From positions 460,356,501-460,420,500 of the forward strand of contig CM057454.1 of the NCBI GenBank assembly GCA_016271365.2: 64,000 nt of DNA, read 5' to 3'. Position 1 is the first letter of the stretch. Each line of letters begins with the position of its first letter. Both the position numbers and the translations under genes were made by a program. Below are positions 23,003 to 34,440 of this stretch, in pieces. Under the pieces are notes generated by a model. That model did not search any database. It was not told where the DNA came from and was given only the letters and a program-made list of their open reading frames with translations. The stretch comes from Neoceratodus forsteri. Its lineage: Eukaryota; Chordata; Ceratodontiformes; Ceratodontidae.

Positions 23003-23211
23003 TCTGTTTTTCTCTGCATTATCTAGCTGTTATAAGTATTGTATTTTCTAAACAACTGCCATGGGCTTCTGAAGAAGGACTGGTTGGTCCGAAAGCTAGA
23101 GCACTTTGTTCTTGTTGTTACATCTATGTTGGTCCATTAAAAAGGTATCAAATCATTTGCTTCTGGATCTATTCTTGCAAGGACCAATACGGCAACTACT
23201 AAATCTAGATT
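23003..23211 (+). repeat. PLE terminal repeat (pLTR), right copy
   Basis: Inverted partner of 15182-15345. It retains the full 3' end, running through ATTTGCTTCTGGATC and AATACGGCAACTACTAAATC up to the 14-bp duplication. It contains the better-preserved hammerhead motif at 23069-23094. Confidence 0.75.
23069..23094 (+). ncRNA. Hammerhead-ribozyme-like motif in the PLE pLTR
   Basis: CTGAAGA (23069-23075), a four-pair stem GGAC/GTCC with a six-base loop (23077-23090), then GAAA (23091-23094). This is a hammerhead core with A in place of the usual U at the fifth position of CUGAUGA. PLEs are known to carry hammerhead ribozymes in their pLTRs. Activity is doubtful because of that change; the left copy is worse (CTGAAAA). 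Confidence 0.5.
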
Positions 23212-23225
23212 TCAAGATATAAGTC

Positions 23226-24430
23226 TGAGACTAGTCAATTAGGTTTAATGGAGCCTAGGATCTTGAACTTATTTGAGGAAGCAAAGGGCTTTACAAAAGT
23301 ATGAAGTGAGGGTACAATTCTATTTGAGTGCATTTCAGAATAGCTATTTAAAATTTCATAAACAGACTGAGGTTGATCAGTAATGCTGTCCATGTTATGG
23401 TCAGCAACTGAAAGTGTTCCCATATGATCAAGTAAATGATACATTTCCTTGATTTCTTAAAGTAGTGTGTGATCTCTAAGAAAGCAATCAACGTGGCCTG
23501 AGTTGGCCTTGTAATAGTGCCTAAACATACACCTAACACTTCTGGGTCCCAGTTTGGCATTTAAAATTGACCTGAACAAAAAACAAAAACTGCTTTGTTA
23601 ATATGTCTGGAGTTTAAACTGGGTTTAAAACTCCATGTATTGAAATTACTAAATCATCAGAGACTGAAGGGCATCTTTGATGATGGTTTATTTCTTGGTT
23701 AGATAGAAACATGACTTTAGTTTTCTTTGGTTTCCAATTGTTTCCTTTCTTATCAATTGTTCTAAATTCTTTCATTGTGGAAGTTTGAAGTTAACTTTTA
23801 CTTTCTTTTTCTGTGCCTTTCATAGTTGCCCATGTTACCTGTTGTATTAGTTATGTTCTCTGAGGATAGTCAGTTAATGAGCTTGTTGCCCTTTGCCTTT
23901 TTAGAGTTTTTCATGTTTTGTTTAACAGGGTAAGGACAACTGAGTTTCAGCCCGACTGTTACTCGATGGAAAGATAGACAGAATTTGCTTCATTAAATCT
24001 TTTAACTCTGTTGGCACTGGGTTAGTGGAATGCTCATTACCCTTGCCAGTTTCCATAATTTGCAAATCCATAGCCTGAACGGAGTTATATAAAGGGACAA
24101 TGATTTGTTTGGTATTTCCCTGTCTTCAATCAATGATTTTAGAGAACATAATACTGAAGAACTGCATTCCAATTTTCTCTTAATAAGTCTATTAAATCTT
24201 TAATACATACTAACTGCTCCACTAGAAAAATGCTTGAAAATATTATTGAAGTAAAGTTACCGGAATGATGGGATTTTGAGTGTGAGTCATTAAAGGATAC
24301 TGAATTTTTTTTTCCTTGGGGTCCTCAACCACAATCAGGCAAAAGCAATCTAGCTTTTTCAGTTTCTTAGAAGTGTTTTGGTGGATTGTACCTTTTAAAT
24401 TTGTTATTATCTGACACTGAAGTAACAACT
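23226..24430 (-). pseudogene. Decayed minus-strand ORF, probably the N-terminal part of the split PLE
   Basis: Minus-strand frames broken by shifts run from about 24430 to 23226: a segment with ELKDLMKQILSIFP, then WKPKKTKVMFLSNQEIN, then VYEILNSYSEMHSNRI and HTFVKPFASSNKFKILG. The last frame runs through the duplication as LVSDLYLE and would continue on the other side of the insertion at 15181 in the same frame. Its position upstream of the PLE RT piece suggests the PLE N-terminal region, but I recognise no domain. Confidence 0.4.
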
Positions 24431-25779
24431 TGGACTAAGTCATTAGTAATAGCACTCTGATTTTTAGGTGGATCCCAGGGATCAACATTAATATATTGTA
24501 TTAGAGCAGAGTTAATATGGTTAATCTAAGTTAAAAAAAAAACAATTTAATAAAATAGTGTTATTTCTTGTGGAGCAAGACGGAGCTGTTTCTCAGCATC
24601 TTTACATACAATGGATTCATCAGAAAATGCATGGGTGTCAGCATGATTATTAAGAGGCCTGTAAAGTTAACTGTGTTGGTCTGACATTGTGATTATACTG
24701 AGGATGTTTGTGCTATGTATGTCCTTTTTACATGTCATAATTGTATCATTGCTGTTTTCTGTCTGTTACCCTGTGTCTTTATCGGGGGCAGGGCTCATTA
24801 TAATAATTTCTAGGCCAGGTGAAAAAAATGTATAATTGGGGAATAGCTATCAGAGTCAAAGAATACCCCAGATCTATTGATTTTGACTTTTTCTTTTTAG
24901 ATTTGTCATTTCCACCGTGTTTTTCATTTCTGTGAATATAGTAGGCACTCACTATGTATGAATCCTTATGCAGTTTATGGGCCAGATATTCAAAGGGTTG
25001 CGCCGTGCGCAACAGGGTTGCGCATGCGCAAGTCCGAAATTGCGCCATTCTGCAATATTCAGCAGGAGGCAGTTGCGCCACTGAAAACAGGCTGAGCAAC
25101 AGCGCAATGCAAATGACTGCATGCTCAACTGGAGGGGGAGGAACCATGCATACACTGCACAGCCCGATATTCAGCGGCTTGTGCAGGTTCTCTGGCGCAA
25201 CCCCAACCTGCGCCTGCACAACTTTGAGCAAAAAAAAGGCTTAAGTCGAGGCCACCCACAGGTGAGCTGCTGTATTGCAGGTGCAACACAGCAGCTGCCA
25301 CCTGTGGCTGGCCCCCAACCCAGTCCCTGTGCCCCCCCTGCAGCCCGATCGTGGGCATAGTGTACTCCCTCCCACCTACCAGCCCGATCACGGGCAGCAA
25401 TGTGGCTCCCCCCAACATCTCCCTGGTGGTCCAGTGGACCGAAATGCCCGATCAAGGCAGAAAGTAAACTGAACCCCGAACATCTCCTTGGTGAAATGCC
25501 CGATCGTGGGCAGTAAGTAAATTGAAACCCCCAAACATCTCCCTGGTGGCTAGTGTCCCCCACCCACCCACCCACAAAGTCCCCACCACCTCCCCAGCAG
25601 CGGCGGGTGGCAGCATCCACCCGCCTTCCGCCCCGCCACCCCCGACTGACTGCCCGGTAGGGCTGCACACCCATTGGTGCAGAGCAAGAGCCAATGGGCA
25701 TGCAGCCCATACCATACATGACAGTCCAGATTTGTGAATGGTGGTGGGGCTTCTTGGTGCTAATATTAGTCTGAATGTC
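24431..25779. other. Gene-free; GC-rich, CpG-bearing repeat-like segment from about 24980
   Basis: From GGGCCAGATATTCAAAGGG (about 24979) the sequence becomes GC-rich with many GCGCAA/TTGCGC words and repeated short units around GATCGTGGGCA and CATCTCCCTGGTG. The first bases resemble MITE-type ends seen at 58187. Long open frames here (for example 25171-25719 on the minus strand) are low-complexity and not credible genes. Confidence 0.4.
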
Positions 25780-26110
25780 AGAAAGGCATTTTTACAGCTG
25801 TGTGGGCGGAGCTGCACAGACATTTTGCAATCACTGAAGGAGACAAAAGGGACTTCAACAGAATGCATCCCTGTGTTCTCCTACAGTGATGCAGTGAGCT
25901 CCCTATAGCACTGTTTCTGTTACTGTGTGCCCTCCATGGATGAAGCTCCCCTCTGCAGCCCAGTCACCCCCCCAACCAGGAGCACTACTTCACTGCAGCA
26001 CTTCTGCATTACTTCTGGGCAGTGGAGTGCAGTGCTTTTTGGAGCAGTGGGAGAATATGCTGGCAGATCGGAGCACCACCAGAGGATGCTGCTGAAACTT
26101 TTAAATAAAA
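25780..26110 (+). repeat. Dispersed repeat, copy 1 (copy 2 at 31480-31880)
   Basis: AGACATTTTGCAATCACT, TCCCTGTGTTCTCCTACAG and TGATGCAGT parallel AGACATTTTGTGATCACT, CCTGTTTTCTCCTACAGTGA and TACAGT in copy 2, in the same order and orientation, with similarity extending through the clinical-sounding but non-coding GC-rich part that follows. No coding capacity; family not recognised. Confidence 0.6.
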
Positions 26111-26136
26111 TAAGTAAATAAAAATGCCGTTGTAGT

Positions 26137-26259
26137 ATGCCATGTGAGTGCCATACATGAGCAGTTCTGTCGATGTTGCCATCTTCTGAATGGCATATGC
26201 CATTTGAGTGCCGTGCATGCTCAGTTCTGTTGATGTCACCATCTTCTGAATGGCATACT
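26137..26259. repeat. Two tandem 60-bp units
   Basis: CAGTTCTGTYGATGTYRCCATC followed by TTCTGAATGGCATA is repeated exactly 60 bases apart (26162 and 26222). Confidence 0.85.
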
Positions 26260-27239
26260 GCGCTGGCATTTTTACTTACTAATTTTATTTAAAACTTTTA
26301 CCCACATCCTGCGGCGATGCTCCCAAATTAATATTTAAAATATTGTTTTTTTTTCTCAAAGATCCTCTGTTGTCTTGCAAGGATGTTGATACACCCGTCA
26401 GGAAGCCATGTGCAGACTGTGATCTGTATCATTTTAGCTTATGTCTGTCACATGGTCTTTGTATTAATTCATGATTTATCTTGCCTGTAGTTTCTTTTGT
26501 TTAAAATGTTCATAAACATATTTGACCTTTTGCACTTGAACGTGACCTCCTGCTTTTTTCTGCCTCCTTGTCATCTCTACTTTGCTGAAACTGATTGGAT
26601 GAAGATGAAATTTAATGGTTTGCCTTAGCATCCTTCTAGTACCCACACACTTATGGGAAATGGCTAAGAAAGGAACTTAGGCAAATAGAGCCATTGGGCA
26701 CTCAAGTCAGAGAAGTATTTTATTGCAGGGCTCTCAACTGTAGGACATGCACCATCCTGCCACAGGAAAGTGATGTCACCATAACCATGGAGAGATCAGC
26801 AGGCATTCAGGGATACAGTTGCAAGTAATGGGATAACAGAGAAGGACAACTAAAGAGGAATTATGGCAGCAGGTAATGCAAACATTTTATTTTGAATTGG
26901 CCAGAAGGTCAAGATACTTTTTGAATATTGCAAATGTCCTCATGTCCTGCGTGAACTATATTGCACGGGAGTGTCATGAAACATTTTGGACTGCTAAACT
27001 GTAAACTATAGTATCTATTGACACTACGATGCTACCATATCCTCCTTGGCTCCTTCTTTCATCCAGTTTTGTACTGGCAGAATAGGTGTATACCAGTTGC
27101 TTTGTGGTGGATTTTATTTATAACATGTTTACCAATACATAAAACTGGACTGGACATAAAATCACAAGTGCAAATGCCAAAGATAAGTTATTTAAAGCCA
27201 TAACATAACTAGACCTACTACTGTGTTTTAGAAAATGGG
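26260..27239. other. Gene-free stretch
   Basis: No supported coding sequence, repeat or RNA gene is seen. Confidence 0.5.
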
Positions 27240-27323
27240 CTTTTTATTTCCTGGCATCTGATTGGCAAGTACCCTTGCCAGGGGGGTACATTAACTTTCA
27301 ATAGATGCCCAGGAAATAAAAAG
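27240..27323. repeat. Hairpin, about 20-bp arms
   Basis: CTTTTTATTTCCTGGCATCT (27240-27259) pairs with its near-complement at 27303-27323 around a loop that has a second small stem (GGCAAG/CTTGCC). Could be a short MITE. Confidence 0.7.
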
Positions 27324-28290
27324 TGCCAGCCCAAACCTGCCTGATGCCCAGCCAGAAAACATTGTGCCCAGCCTGCTTCACTTGGCGGCTGAAGCACTGG
27401 GCACTCAATTTGAATCAACCACCATTTTTTTTTCTTGCTGAGCAAGAGATATTGGCCCTAAACACCCTACTTTAGCGACAGCTGTTAAACAAAGCCACAC
27501 ACAACAGTGTTTCATTTTTCTAAATACTGAGCATCTAGCAACTCATGATTCTGGTTTCCCAAAACAATTTTTTTTGTGTGTGATTAAACGGAATGGAAGC
27601 CCTGCTCCATTCTATTATGTTCCACTTCAGCTTCACTTACACTGCTGGATACCCCCCCCCCCAATCATTCTCATATTTATTGCCTTATGACCAAAAGAAA
27701 CTTCCTCATGAACAAAAACTTCTGCAGTGTACCTACACTGTGCCAGGGCTCACAGCTCCAACAGTACCTTGCAATCTCGACTTTCTAAACAGATCCACGG
27801 TCACCAGTCACTTCTCCTCACTCGTCCGTGGTGCCGCCTGTCTCATTTCTTCCTCCTGCGCTCTTCAACACTACACATCAATCGCTGACTATGACATGTC
27901 CTTCCAATTAAGAAAACAACCCAAAACTGCATACAGAAATGAATAAAGAAAGAAATTCGTTTTTCATTTAAACGCCTCTTTTACTTCTGGGTATGACGTC
28001 ATCAAGCACACCGAAGTAATGCTGCATCTCTAAATAATTATCAACATCACACAGTATACATTTTTCAACCCCCCAAATAAAGCAAAGGCACTGCTGTTGA
28101 CACAGTAAGTACAAACTCTGTGTCTGGGGGGGCTAACTTCAAGATTCTGATGGGGGTGGACAACAGATGTAACAGCACAGAAATTGGGACTACTTTACTA
28201 TGCAAACATTTAAACTTTATTATTAATATATCTTTTAACTGTTTTTCTTGACTTTTAAATCCCATAGGAAAAAGCCACAGTGCCCATTTT
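27324..28290. other. Gene-free stretch
   Basis: Contains a run of 13 C at about 27650. No supported gene or recognisable repeat. Confidence 0.5.
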
Positions 28291-28447
28291 CTAAGTGCAA
28301 TAATACCCTCCAGAATTGGGTGGTATCGAAGCAATACAGGACTGGCCAAGTATATAGGCCCTCCACCTGCAGTGTCGGACCTCATTACACCCCTGGCCAG
28401 TCCAGTATTGCCCAATACCACCCACCCTGTCGAACATTATTGCTTAC
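28291..28447. repeat. Hairpin MITE-like element with GCAATAAT ends
   Basis: The ends GCAATAAT (28297-28304) and ATTATTGC (28436-28443) are inverted, and an inner pair GGTGGTATCGAAGCAATACA / complement plus GACTGGCC/GGCCAGTC gives arms of about 50 bp. Loop about 45 bases. The GCAATAA end is shared with the hairpin at 35705. Confidence 0.75.
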
Positions 28448-29224
28448 ATATTGCAAGTTCCAATTTCTTGTGATTTACTGGTTCCAGTTCTGGCTTTTGA
28501 TGTTTGCTCTTGATTGTGCTGTAATTTGTGTCTTCAGTTGTTATGCAGTGCTGGAGTCATAGAACTGGATTTTTACATTGATTTTTCATATGATATTTCA
28601 AGTAGGCTCGATCAGTTTGAAAATAAGCAATCATCTTAATTATTTGGGATTTACTTGTTTGTAAAAATAAATTACCTTTCTGGTGGCTAAGAAATTACCT
28701 GATTTGATTTACTTAGATTGTTTAAATCAGTCCAGCTGTTTCAAACAACAAGGGAATAAACAGGTGTTAGCCTATCTGCACTGTACAATACCAGAGAACC
28801 AAGCGTTTGGATTTTTTCATCCCTCCAAACCACATATATAAGGTGCCATATTCAGCTGCAGCCATATTCACTGAGCAAAAGCAGTGCCGTACAAACTATA
28901 GCATGCAGTTGTCAGGGAGTGATATTCAAATGAGCAGCGTGTCCTGTCTGCAGCACTCTGCTTGTATTATTATCAGGCTGTCTAAGAGCTGTGCAAATTG
29001 CAGATGCATGATGCTTATCCAAGCCCCTGCTGGTAGCAGGAATGTGACCTTAGTGGCTCTGCACAATGCTTTCATGCACAGACGTGGGAAGACATTGTGA
29101 AGGGTCTCTTCCAAGACCCCCACCGTCTCCTCATCTTTACAAAGGAAATACCTAGCTGCCTGTTGGTTTTAGCCCCCCACCTGATCCAAGAGTGGAATAA
29201 TCTGTTCCTTCCCTGGTAATCTGG
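28448..29224. other. Gene-free stretch
   Basis: Open frames are short and without recognisable domains; nothing supported. Confidence 0.5.
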
Positions 29225-29560
29225 TCTTACTGAACTCTCCACAATCCCCGAGACACCTCTCCATCCTTAAGTGAAATAAGGAGGTTATGACATCTTTTCT
29301 CTGGCAGTCTAGTGGTACTCCCATCCTGCCCTATCCCTGAGACAAATAAGGAGTTCATGACATCTTCTTCCCTGATGGTCTAGTGGTCCCTTCACCTCCC
29401 ACCCTCAGGTGAAATAAGGAGTTTGTGACATCTTCTTCTGTGGCAGTCTAGTGGTACCCCCGTCCTGCCTGATCCATGAGACAAATGAGAAGTTCATGAT
29501 ATCTTCTTTCATGGTAGTCAAGCGGCAAACCCACCCCCACCTAATCCATGTAAAAACATC
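29225..29560. repeat. Tandem array, 68-71 bp unit, about 4-5 copies
   Basis: The core TATGACATCTT / TCATGACATCTT / TTGTGACATCTT / TCATGATATCTT recurs at about 29289, 29359, 29427 and 29498. Alternate units share GTGAAATAAGG or GAGACAAAT, so the higher-order unit is a dimer of about 139 bp. Confidence 0.85.
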
Positions 29561-31479
29561 CCTAACTTCCCACCCTTCCCAGCCTATTACTCAACACCCC
29601 CTGCTTCATATACCCTGACTCATCTATATCATGAGCAGCTTTGCAGAGAATTTGACCAGCACAGACCCTCTGCTCATCAATTTGTCCAGCTCCCTATGGC
29701 TGACAGACAGTAAGCACATACTGTAAGACAACTGAGTGCACAGTATGGGTCCTCCTAACTGACATTAGGGTATACAGCTGTGCTCAAGTATGAATGTTTA
29801 CTTTTGGGGCATGTCAACAGCAGTTCATAAGCAACATTTGTGTTTTAAGGAAAGACCGTTAAATATTATCTTGGGGAATGCTACTAACTGTAACAAAATC
29901 CTGAATCAGCTTGGACAGAAAGTAATTTTTATTTTCTGAATTGGTAATGTTTTATCTTCACTAGATTGAATCAGAAACAGTTTTTTTTTTGCAATGAACA
30001 ATCTTTATTACACAATATTCAAACCAATATGTATAACTCCAAGCAGTCCCACATTAGCAGGGACATATCACTTATATTCTTAGAGAGCACTGAATGTTTT
30101 TTCACAAAGGTTGACATAAATAGTCATTCATGACCAGATGTTGCATATTCTGAAATCCCTCTCAAACTGCACTGGTAGAGGATTATGAAAAAGGATTGGG
30201 GGAAGCAGCTGCCAGAGTCTTCAACTACAAGCTGCACACTTGGGCAGACTTGTTAGACCTGTGAGCTTTTTTTTTTAGCTGGCTATTTTGCATGTTTGTA
30301 TGTGCATATGCATTTCATTTGCAGACTTTGCTGTTTCTGACTTACCTCTTTGCAACTCTTTGCAATTCTTCCCCTATGGACTTACTAACATTTGAAAATT
30401 AGGTATTTCACAGCATGGATTTTTCAGTGGTATGATAACCATCAGTTTATGCTATAAAAAAGAAATGGCTGCAGCAAGTTTGGGGGTGCACAGATAAACT
30501 GACAGGTCTCAAACCAAAAGAAATCTAGCATTCACTACTCCCAAACAGCACAAGTCCATTCAGCTTCTTAAAACAGGACACTTCATTCACTGTATAGCTC
30601 GCATGAAAATGTTTTATTCAAGCCTGTTCAGGCAGCTATGAGGTGGACTGTAAAATTGTAACACTCAAATGTTTTTAACCTTTTTAATGTTTATATGTGA
30701 TATTTTTATATTTATATCAACAAAGGAACAGAAAACATAATCTCTGATATAAACAAGGTACAGTACAAAATGATAGAAGCAATTTAAGATGAAACCAAGT
30801 GTTAACCTTGGAAATCCCACTGTTCAAGTCAACGGCAGGTAAAAAATATTTCCTGTATCTGGCCATGAAAGCTTTGTATCCCATCCCTCCTAGCATTCAG
30901 CAGTTGAACACTTTAATTCTTTTCAAAAATAGTTTCAAACAGTACCTGCAAATTATTGCTGGCTGTAAATGTTTCTAAGATTTGTATAAAATAGTATATT
31001 GAGCTGATGTTGTCCTAACATATTCTATGTCAGTCTCTTGTATCTGGGTCCTGCCTGTAAAATGCTTATGTGATCCAGTGTACTCACTTGGTTAGCAAAA
31101 TCAAATAAATAAATAAATATATACATACATACATAACTAAATATTATGTATTGTTTAAATTAATTTATTGCATGGGCACTTTTTATGTCAAACAGCCACA
31201 GCACACTTCCATGTGTTCTTTTTGACTGTTGAAATGATTGTCATTTTGGGGACAGGGCATGTGACAAAGCATTGGTCTGTGGCGTGAAGTGTTAAGTTTT
31301 TTTTTTCCAAGTTTGAATCCAGCTTTTTCATACAGTATGATCTGCATGATAGATGTTGTCTCCTGTTTTGAACAGCTGTAAAAACATATGCTGTTTAGGA
31401 ATGGTGAGAGCTGGATTTCTTTTGTTTTACAAGTGTAAATTCATAGTGGGGTATATGGCATACTGTGGTATGAGGAAAG
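29561..31479. other. Gene-free; two retroposon-like 3' ends
   Basis: A minus-strand AATAAA followed by an A run (TTTTTTTTTTGCAATG on the plus strand near 29980, with TTTATT near 30004) looks like a retroposed 3' end. A plus-strand AAATAAATAAATAAATA tail lies at about 31107-31122. No coding sequence is attached to either. Confidence 0.4.
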
Positions 31480-31880
31480 GAGCAATTTTTATGGCTGCAT
31501 AGGTGGAGCTCCACAGACATTTTGTGATCACTTTTATGAGAACAAAGGGACTGTGAGAGGAACACGTCCCTGTTTTCTCCTACAGTGATACAGTCAGTTA
31601 TGTACATCACTGACTCCATTGGCACTGACCTCCGCGGACAATGCTCCCTTCTGTGGCATGGTTGGCCCCCACCCCTGTGGGCACACTACTTAAGTGTGGC
31701 ACTTCCAGCAGAACAGTGCATGTGGGACACAACTGTGCATGTACTAGTATCACGCCTGCACAGTTCCATCCCTGCCGCCATCTTGCGAGTGGTATACCGC
31801 CACCACTGCCACTCTGATATCTGTGCCATCTGCTCCAAAAGTGCTGCTGCTCCGACACCCAAACATCACCACCACAGTTA
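31480..31880 (+). repeat. Dispersed repeat, copy 2 (copy 1 at 25780)
   Basis: Same order of blocks as copy 1, ending in a GC-rich stretch with CCGCCATCTTGCGAGTGG. The two copies are about 5.7 kb apart in the same orientation, so either dispersed mobile repeats or an old segmental duplication. Confidence 0.6.
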
Positions 31881-33246
31881 AAAGCTCTGTGCAGCCATAT
31901 TCGCTCTGACCAGAGTTTGTTTCCCAAAGCAATCTCTTAAACTGAGAGTTTCCTTTCTAATAGAACTTGCCCTGTCTGCAAATATTATCCCTTTAAAAGA
32001 AGTGGCAAATAAACATTCAGTAAGAAAGGTAAGATTCAAACCACCACTACATTTCTAATATCACCTGCCTTTAGAAAGTATCAGTGTGACCAAATCACTA
32101 CAATAAAAAAAGTAACACTTTTCTGACTTGCAAACAATATCAGTCTAAGCAAGGACTGATTCTAAGCTTATGATTTACTATAAATAGTATACAGTACTCA
32201 GTCACATTCTGTGTGGACATTTATTCAAAATTTTGTTCCTACTAAAAGCCATGGTCTTGGGCACAGTCCAGGAGCAGCACAGAGCACGGTAAACAAAATA
32301 CAGTAATCAACAGATTTAACTTAAATTATAAAAAAAATGAACAGCTCTGAGACAATTTAGAAAATAAACTGGTCTTTAAAAAGACTCTTGGGAGTATCAA
32401 GTTTTAAATACCTCTGTTAAAAATGTTATCTAGCACACAAGTAGTGTTTATAGCATTTTCGAGACTCTCTCTCTGCTCTCAACCACCATGAAGAGAAACT
32501 TACTCTGATGTCAGGGTAACTCAGCCAGAACATATTGGTTGGTGACCATTACATGGAATGTCAATGACACAAAAAATAAAAATATGTCAATGCTTCATAA
32601 TATTAAAATGTTTGAAAGAGTTTGCTGATACAAAAAAGGGAAATGTTTTTACTTGGTGGATTACTAGTGCTTGTAAAGCAGCAGGCTTTAGAAATTACAG
32701 TTCATGCCTTAAAACTTATCATTGCAGGCACAGTAAGCACTGTTACTGAGGCAGTAAAAAGGCAGCTTATTTGTTAAAATAAAGAGACACAGAACCCCTC
32801 CAAAAAATAGAATAACCAGTGAGAAATCTCTCATCAGTACCGACTTTCCCTTGTAAAGGCTCATCTTGTCTGAGACCATTTTTGAATCTATGGTTTAGGT
32901 ACATAAGGCAAATTCTCATATTTGTTTTATTTTTTCCTTTTGTCCAAGCAAATTTCTGAACAAAGGCTCTGCCCAATTTTACCCACTCTGCAATTAATCC
33001 AGCACTCCAAACTCTAGGCTGCTCCTCATGATCCTTTGGTTCTGGTGGCTGTACATCTTACCCCAAGCTCCAAACTCATTTCTTCCTTCATGGTCCTGCT
33101 GTATCTTCTCAGCTGGTCTCCATTCATCTGATCTGCTCCACAGCAGCAATCACTGCAAATCCAGCATTGCTCCTAATAAAAGGCAAAAAAGAAATACACT
33201 CTTTCAAGGTAGTATCTTTTGCAATATAGTTATCCAAAAAATAATA
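31881..33246. other. Gene-free stretch
   Basis: A 69-residue minus-strand frame (32976-32767) is rich in Lys and Asn and unrecognised. Nothing else stands out. Confidence 0.45.
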
Positions 33247-33445
33247 GGGAGGCAGCATAGTACAAGATCACTGAGCTGCAAACCTGAAGATCTGGGTTTG
33301 AATCCCACAGCTACCACTTACAGTACATACTGTATGACCGTGAGCAAGTCACTTAACTTCCCTGTGCTCCCAGGATACACTTGGAAACAAGCCTCAACTT
33401 AATGTGCTTTTCCTGGCTACAAATTGTAAAATAAAATAAAACACT
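33247..33445 (+). mobile_element. MIR/CORE-type SINE, tRNA-derived
   Basis: The head resembles a tRNA promoter: an A-box-like AGCATAGTACAAGATCAC and a B box GGTTTGAATCC (33295-33305). The next block (TACCACTTACAGTA, GACCGTGAGCAAGTCACTT, AACTTCCCTGTGCTCCCAGG) matches the conserved core of MIR-type SINEs, known in mammals as TGTGACCTTGGGCAAGTCACTTAACCTC. The tail is A-rich (AAAATAAAATAAAAC, about 33425-33443). Such SINEs are mobilised by L2-type LINEs, and an L2 is present at 40.2 kb. Confidence 0.8.
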
Positions 33446-33556
33446 AAGAGCTATAGCGTCAGCATTTAACTGACAGAGATGGCATACCATTATATTTTTG
33501 AAAACACACAGCTTGGAAACAGACTGTGTTTTTTCCAGTGCATAAAGGAGGTTAGG

Positions 33557-33674
33557 CAATGGTCACAGATAATTATAGACCAATCTTAATCCTGTCCCCA
33601 CTGTCCAAGGTATTGGAAAGAATAGTTTATGATCAATTGTTTGCTTTGAATTTAACCTTCTAATGGGTGCTAAG
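33557..33674 (+). pseudogene. LINE reverse transcriptase fragment, left of hAT insertion
   Basis: The plus strand reads VTDNYRPISILSPLSKVLER then IVYDQL, the RT block before the finger/palm region in L2/Rex-type LINEs. It stops at the 8-bp duplication GTGCTAAG (33667-33674) and continues at 35528. Confidence 0.7.
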
Positions 33675-34440
33675 CAGTGGTGGGTGAAGTGGCCAAAATT
33701 CACTCCACTGAGTGATTCATGGAGTAACATGGAATCCATGAAGTGCCCCGTAACGTGAAGTGGAATACTTCTCGTTATAATGAGGAATGCGAAGTTCATT
33801 GAACCCAATGACTTCACGTTATTCCCCCTTCCCCAAACCAGTTCTCCACAATTTTAAGGTGAGGTACATTGAAATCACTGTATTTTGCACCACTTCACCT
33901 TGTTATTGAGCTCCAAGGTGAATTTTGCAGTGCTTCATGGGATTGCAGGTCACATGGACTCTAGATTGTTATGCACAGCCTCAGTTCTGTGTAGTGTGTG
34001 TTTAGTGGAAGATGGAGGCAGTTTCATCTCAGAGTTTTGCAATTCAAATCCTCTAAAAGCTGTTAAAAAAGCCTTTTTGAGCATTTTTTTCTGCTCAAAA
34101 TTTAGTACATCAATTATAGGAATCCCTCCTGTGCTCATATCATTGAGTGTTTATTGTTTGTGTGTGGATTTTGAATGTTAATTTAGAACAGTCAGTCTGC
34201 ATACTGTGAAGTGTGCTTTGGGGAGGGGCATCTGTGGTGTAGGTAGATTATCTGGGAGAAAAAAGCAGTCTTTCTGTTTTGGTTATATTTTCTTATATAA
34301 TTATATTAATGTACACACAGTAATGTTAATAATTCTTGAATTTTTTTGCTCATTGCTGTGGTGCAGCAGTGTATAATTTCAGTTTGTTTAAAACATTTTG
34401 TTATATTACTAAAGGTTTTCAATTTATACATTACTTGTAG

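Larger units (their letters stand above)
15182..23211. mobile_element. 8-kb composite insertion: PLE with inverted terminal repeats, carrying LINE-A
   Basis: TCAAGATATAAGTC occurs at 15168-15181 and again, in direct orientation, at 23212-23225. Immediately inside, CAGAAGCAAATGATTTGATACC (left) and its complement (right) begin an inverted repeat of about 160-180 bp of PLE terminal (pLTR) type. The right copy runs about 30 bases further before the duplication. Between the arms lie short non-coding PLE-like flanks and LINE-A with its monomers. Inverted pLTRs are known for Penelope elements. I infer that a truncated PLE inserted first and LINE-A later inserted into it. Confidence 0.65.

Noticed and set aside
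24779..25231. 150-residue minus-strand frame
   Set aside because: Spans the junction of A/T-rich and GC-rich repeat-like DNA with no recognisable motif.
25171..25719. 182-residue minus-strand open frame in GC-rich DNA, with overlapping frames on both strands
   Set aside because: Low-complexity Gly/Cys/Trp-rich translation, several overlapping long frames in the same GC-rich segment, no recognisable domain: compositional.
27593..27946. 117-residue plus-strand frame as a possible exon
   Set aside because: No domain, crosses a poly-C run, no convincing splice context.
29225..29560. Regular direct repeats considered as a CRISPR-like array
   Set aside because: Units are contiguous without unique spacers, in clearly vertebrate DNA.
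33247..33330. Possible functional tRNA gene
   Set aside because: Has a B-box but no foldable cloverleaf that I can see, and it continues into a MIR-type core: a SINE head.
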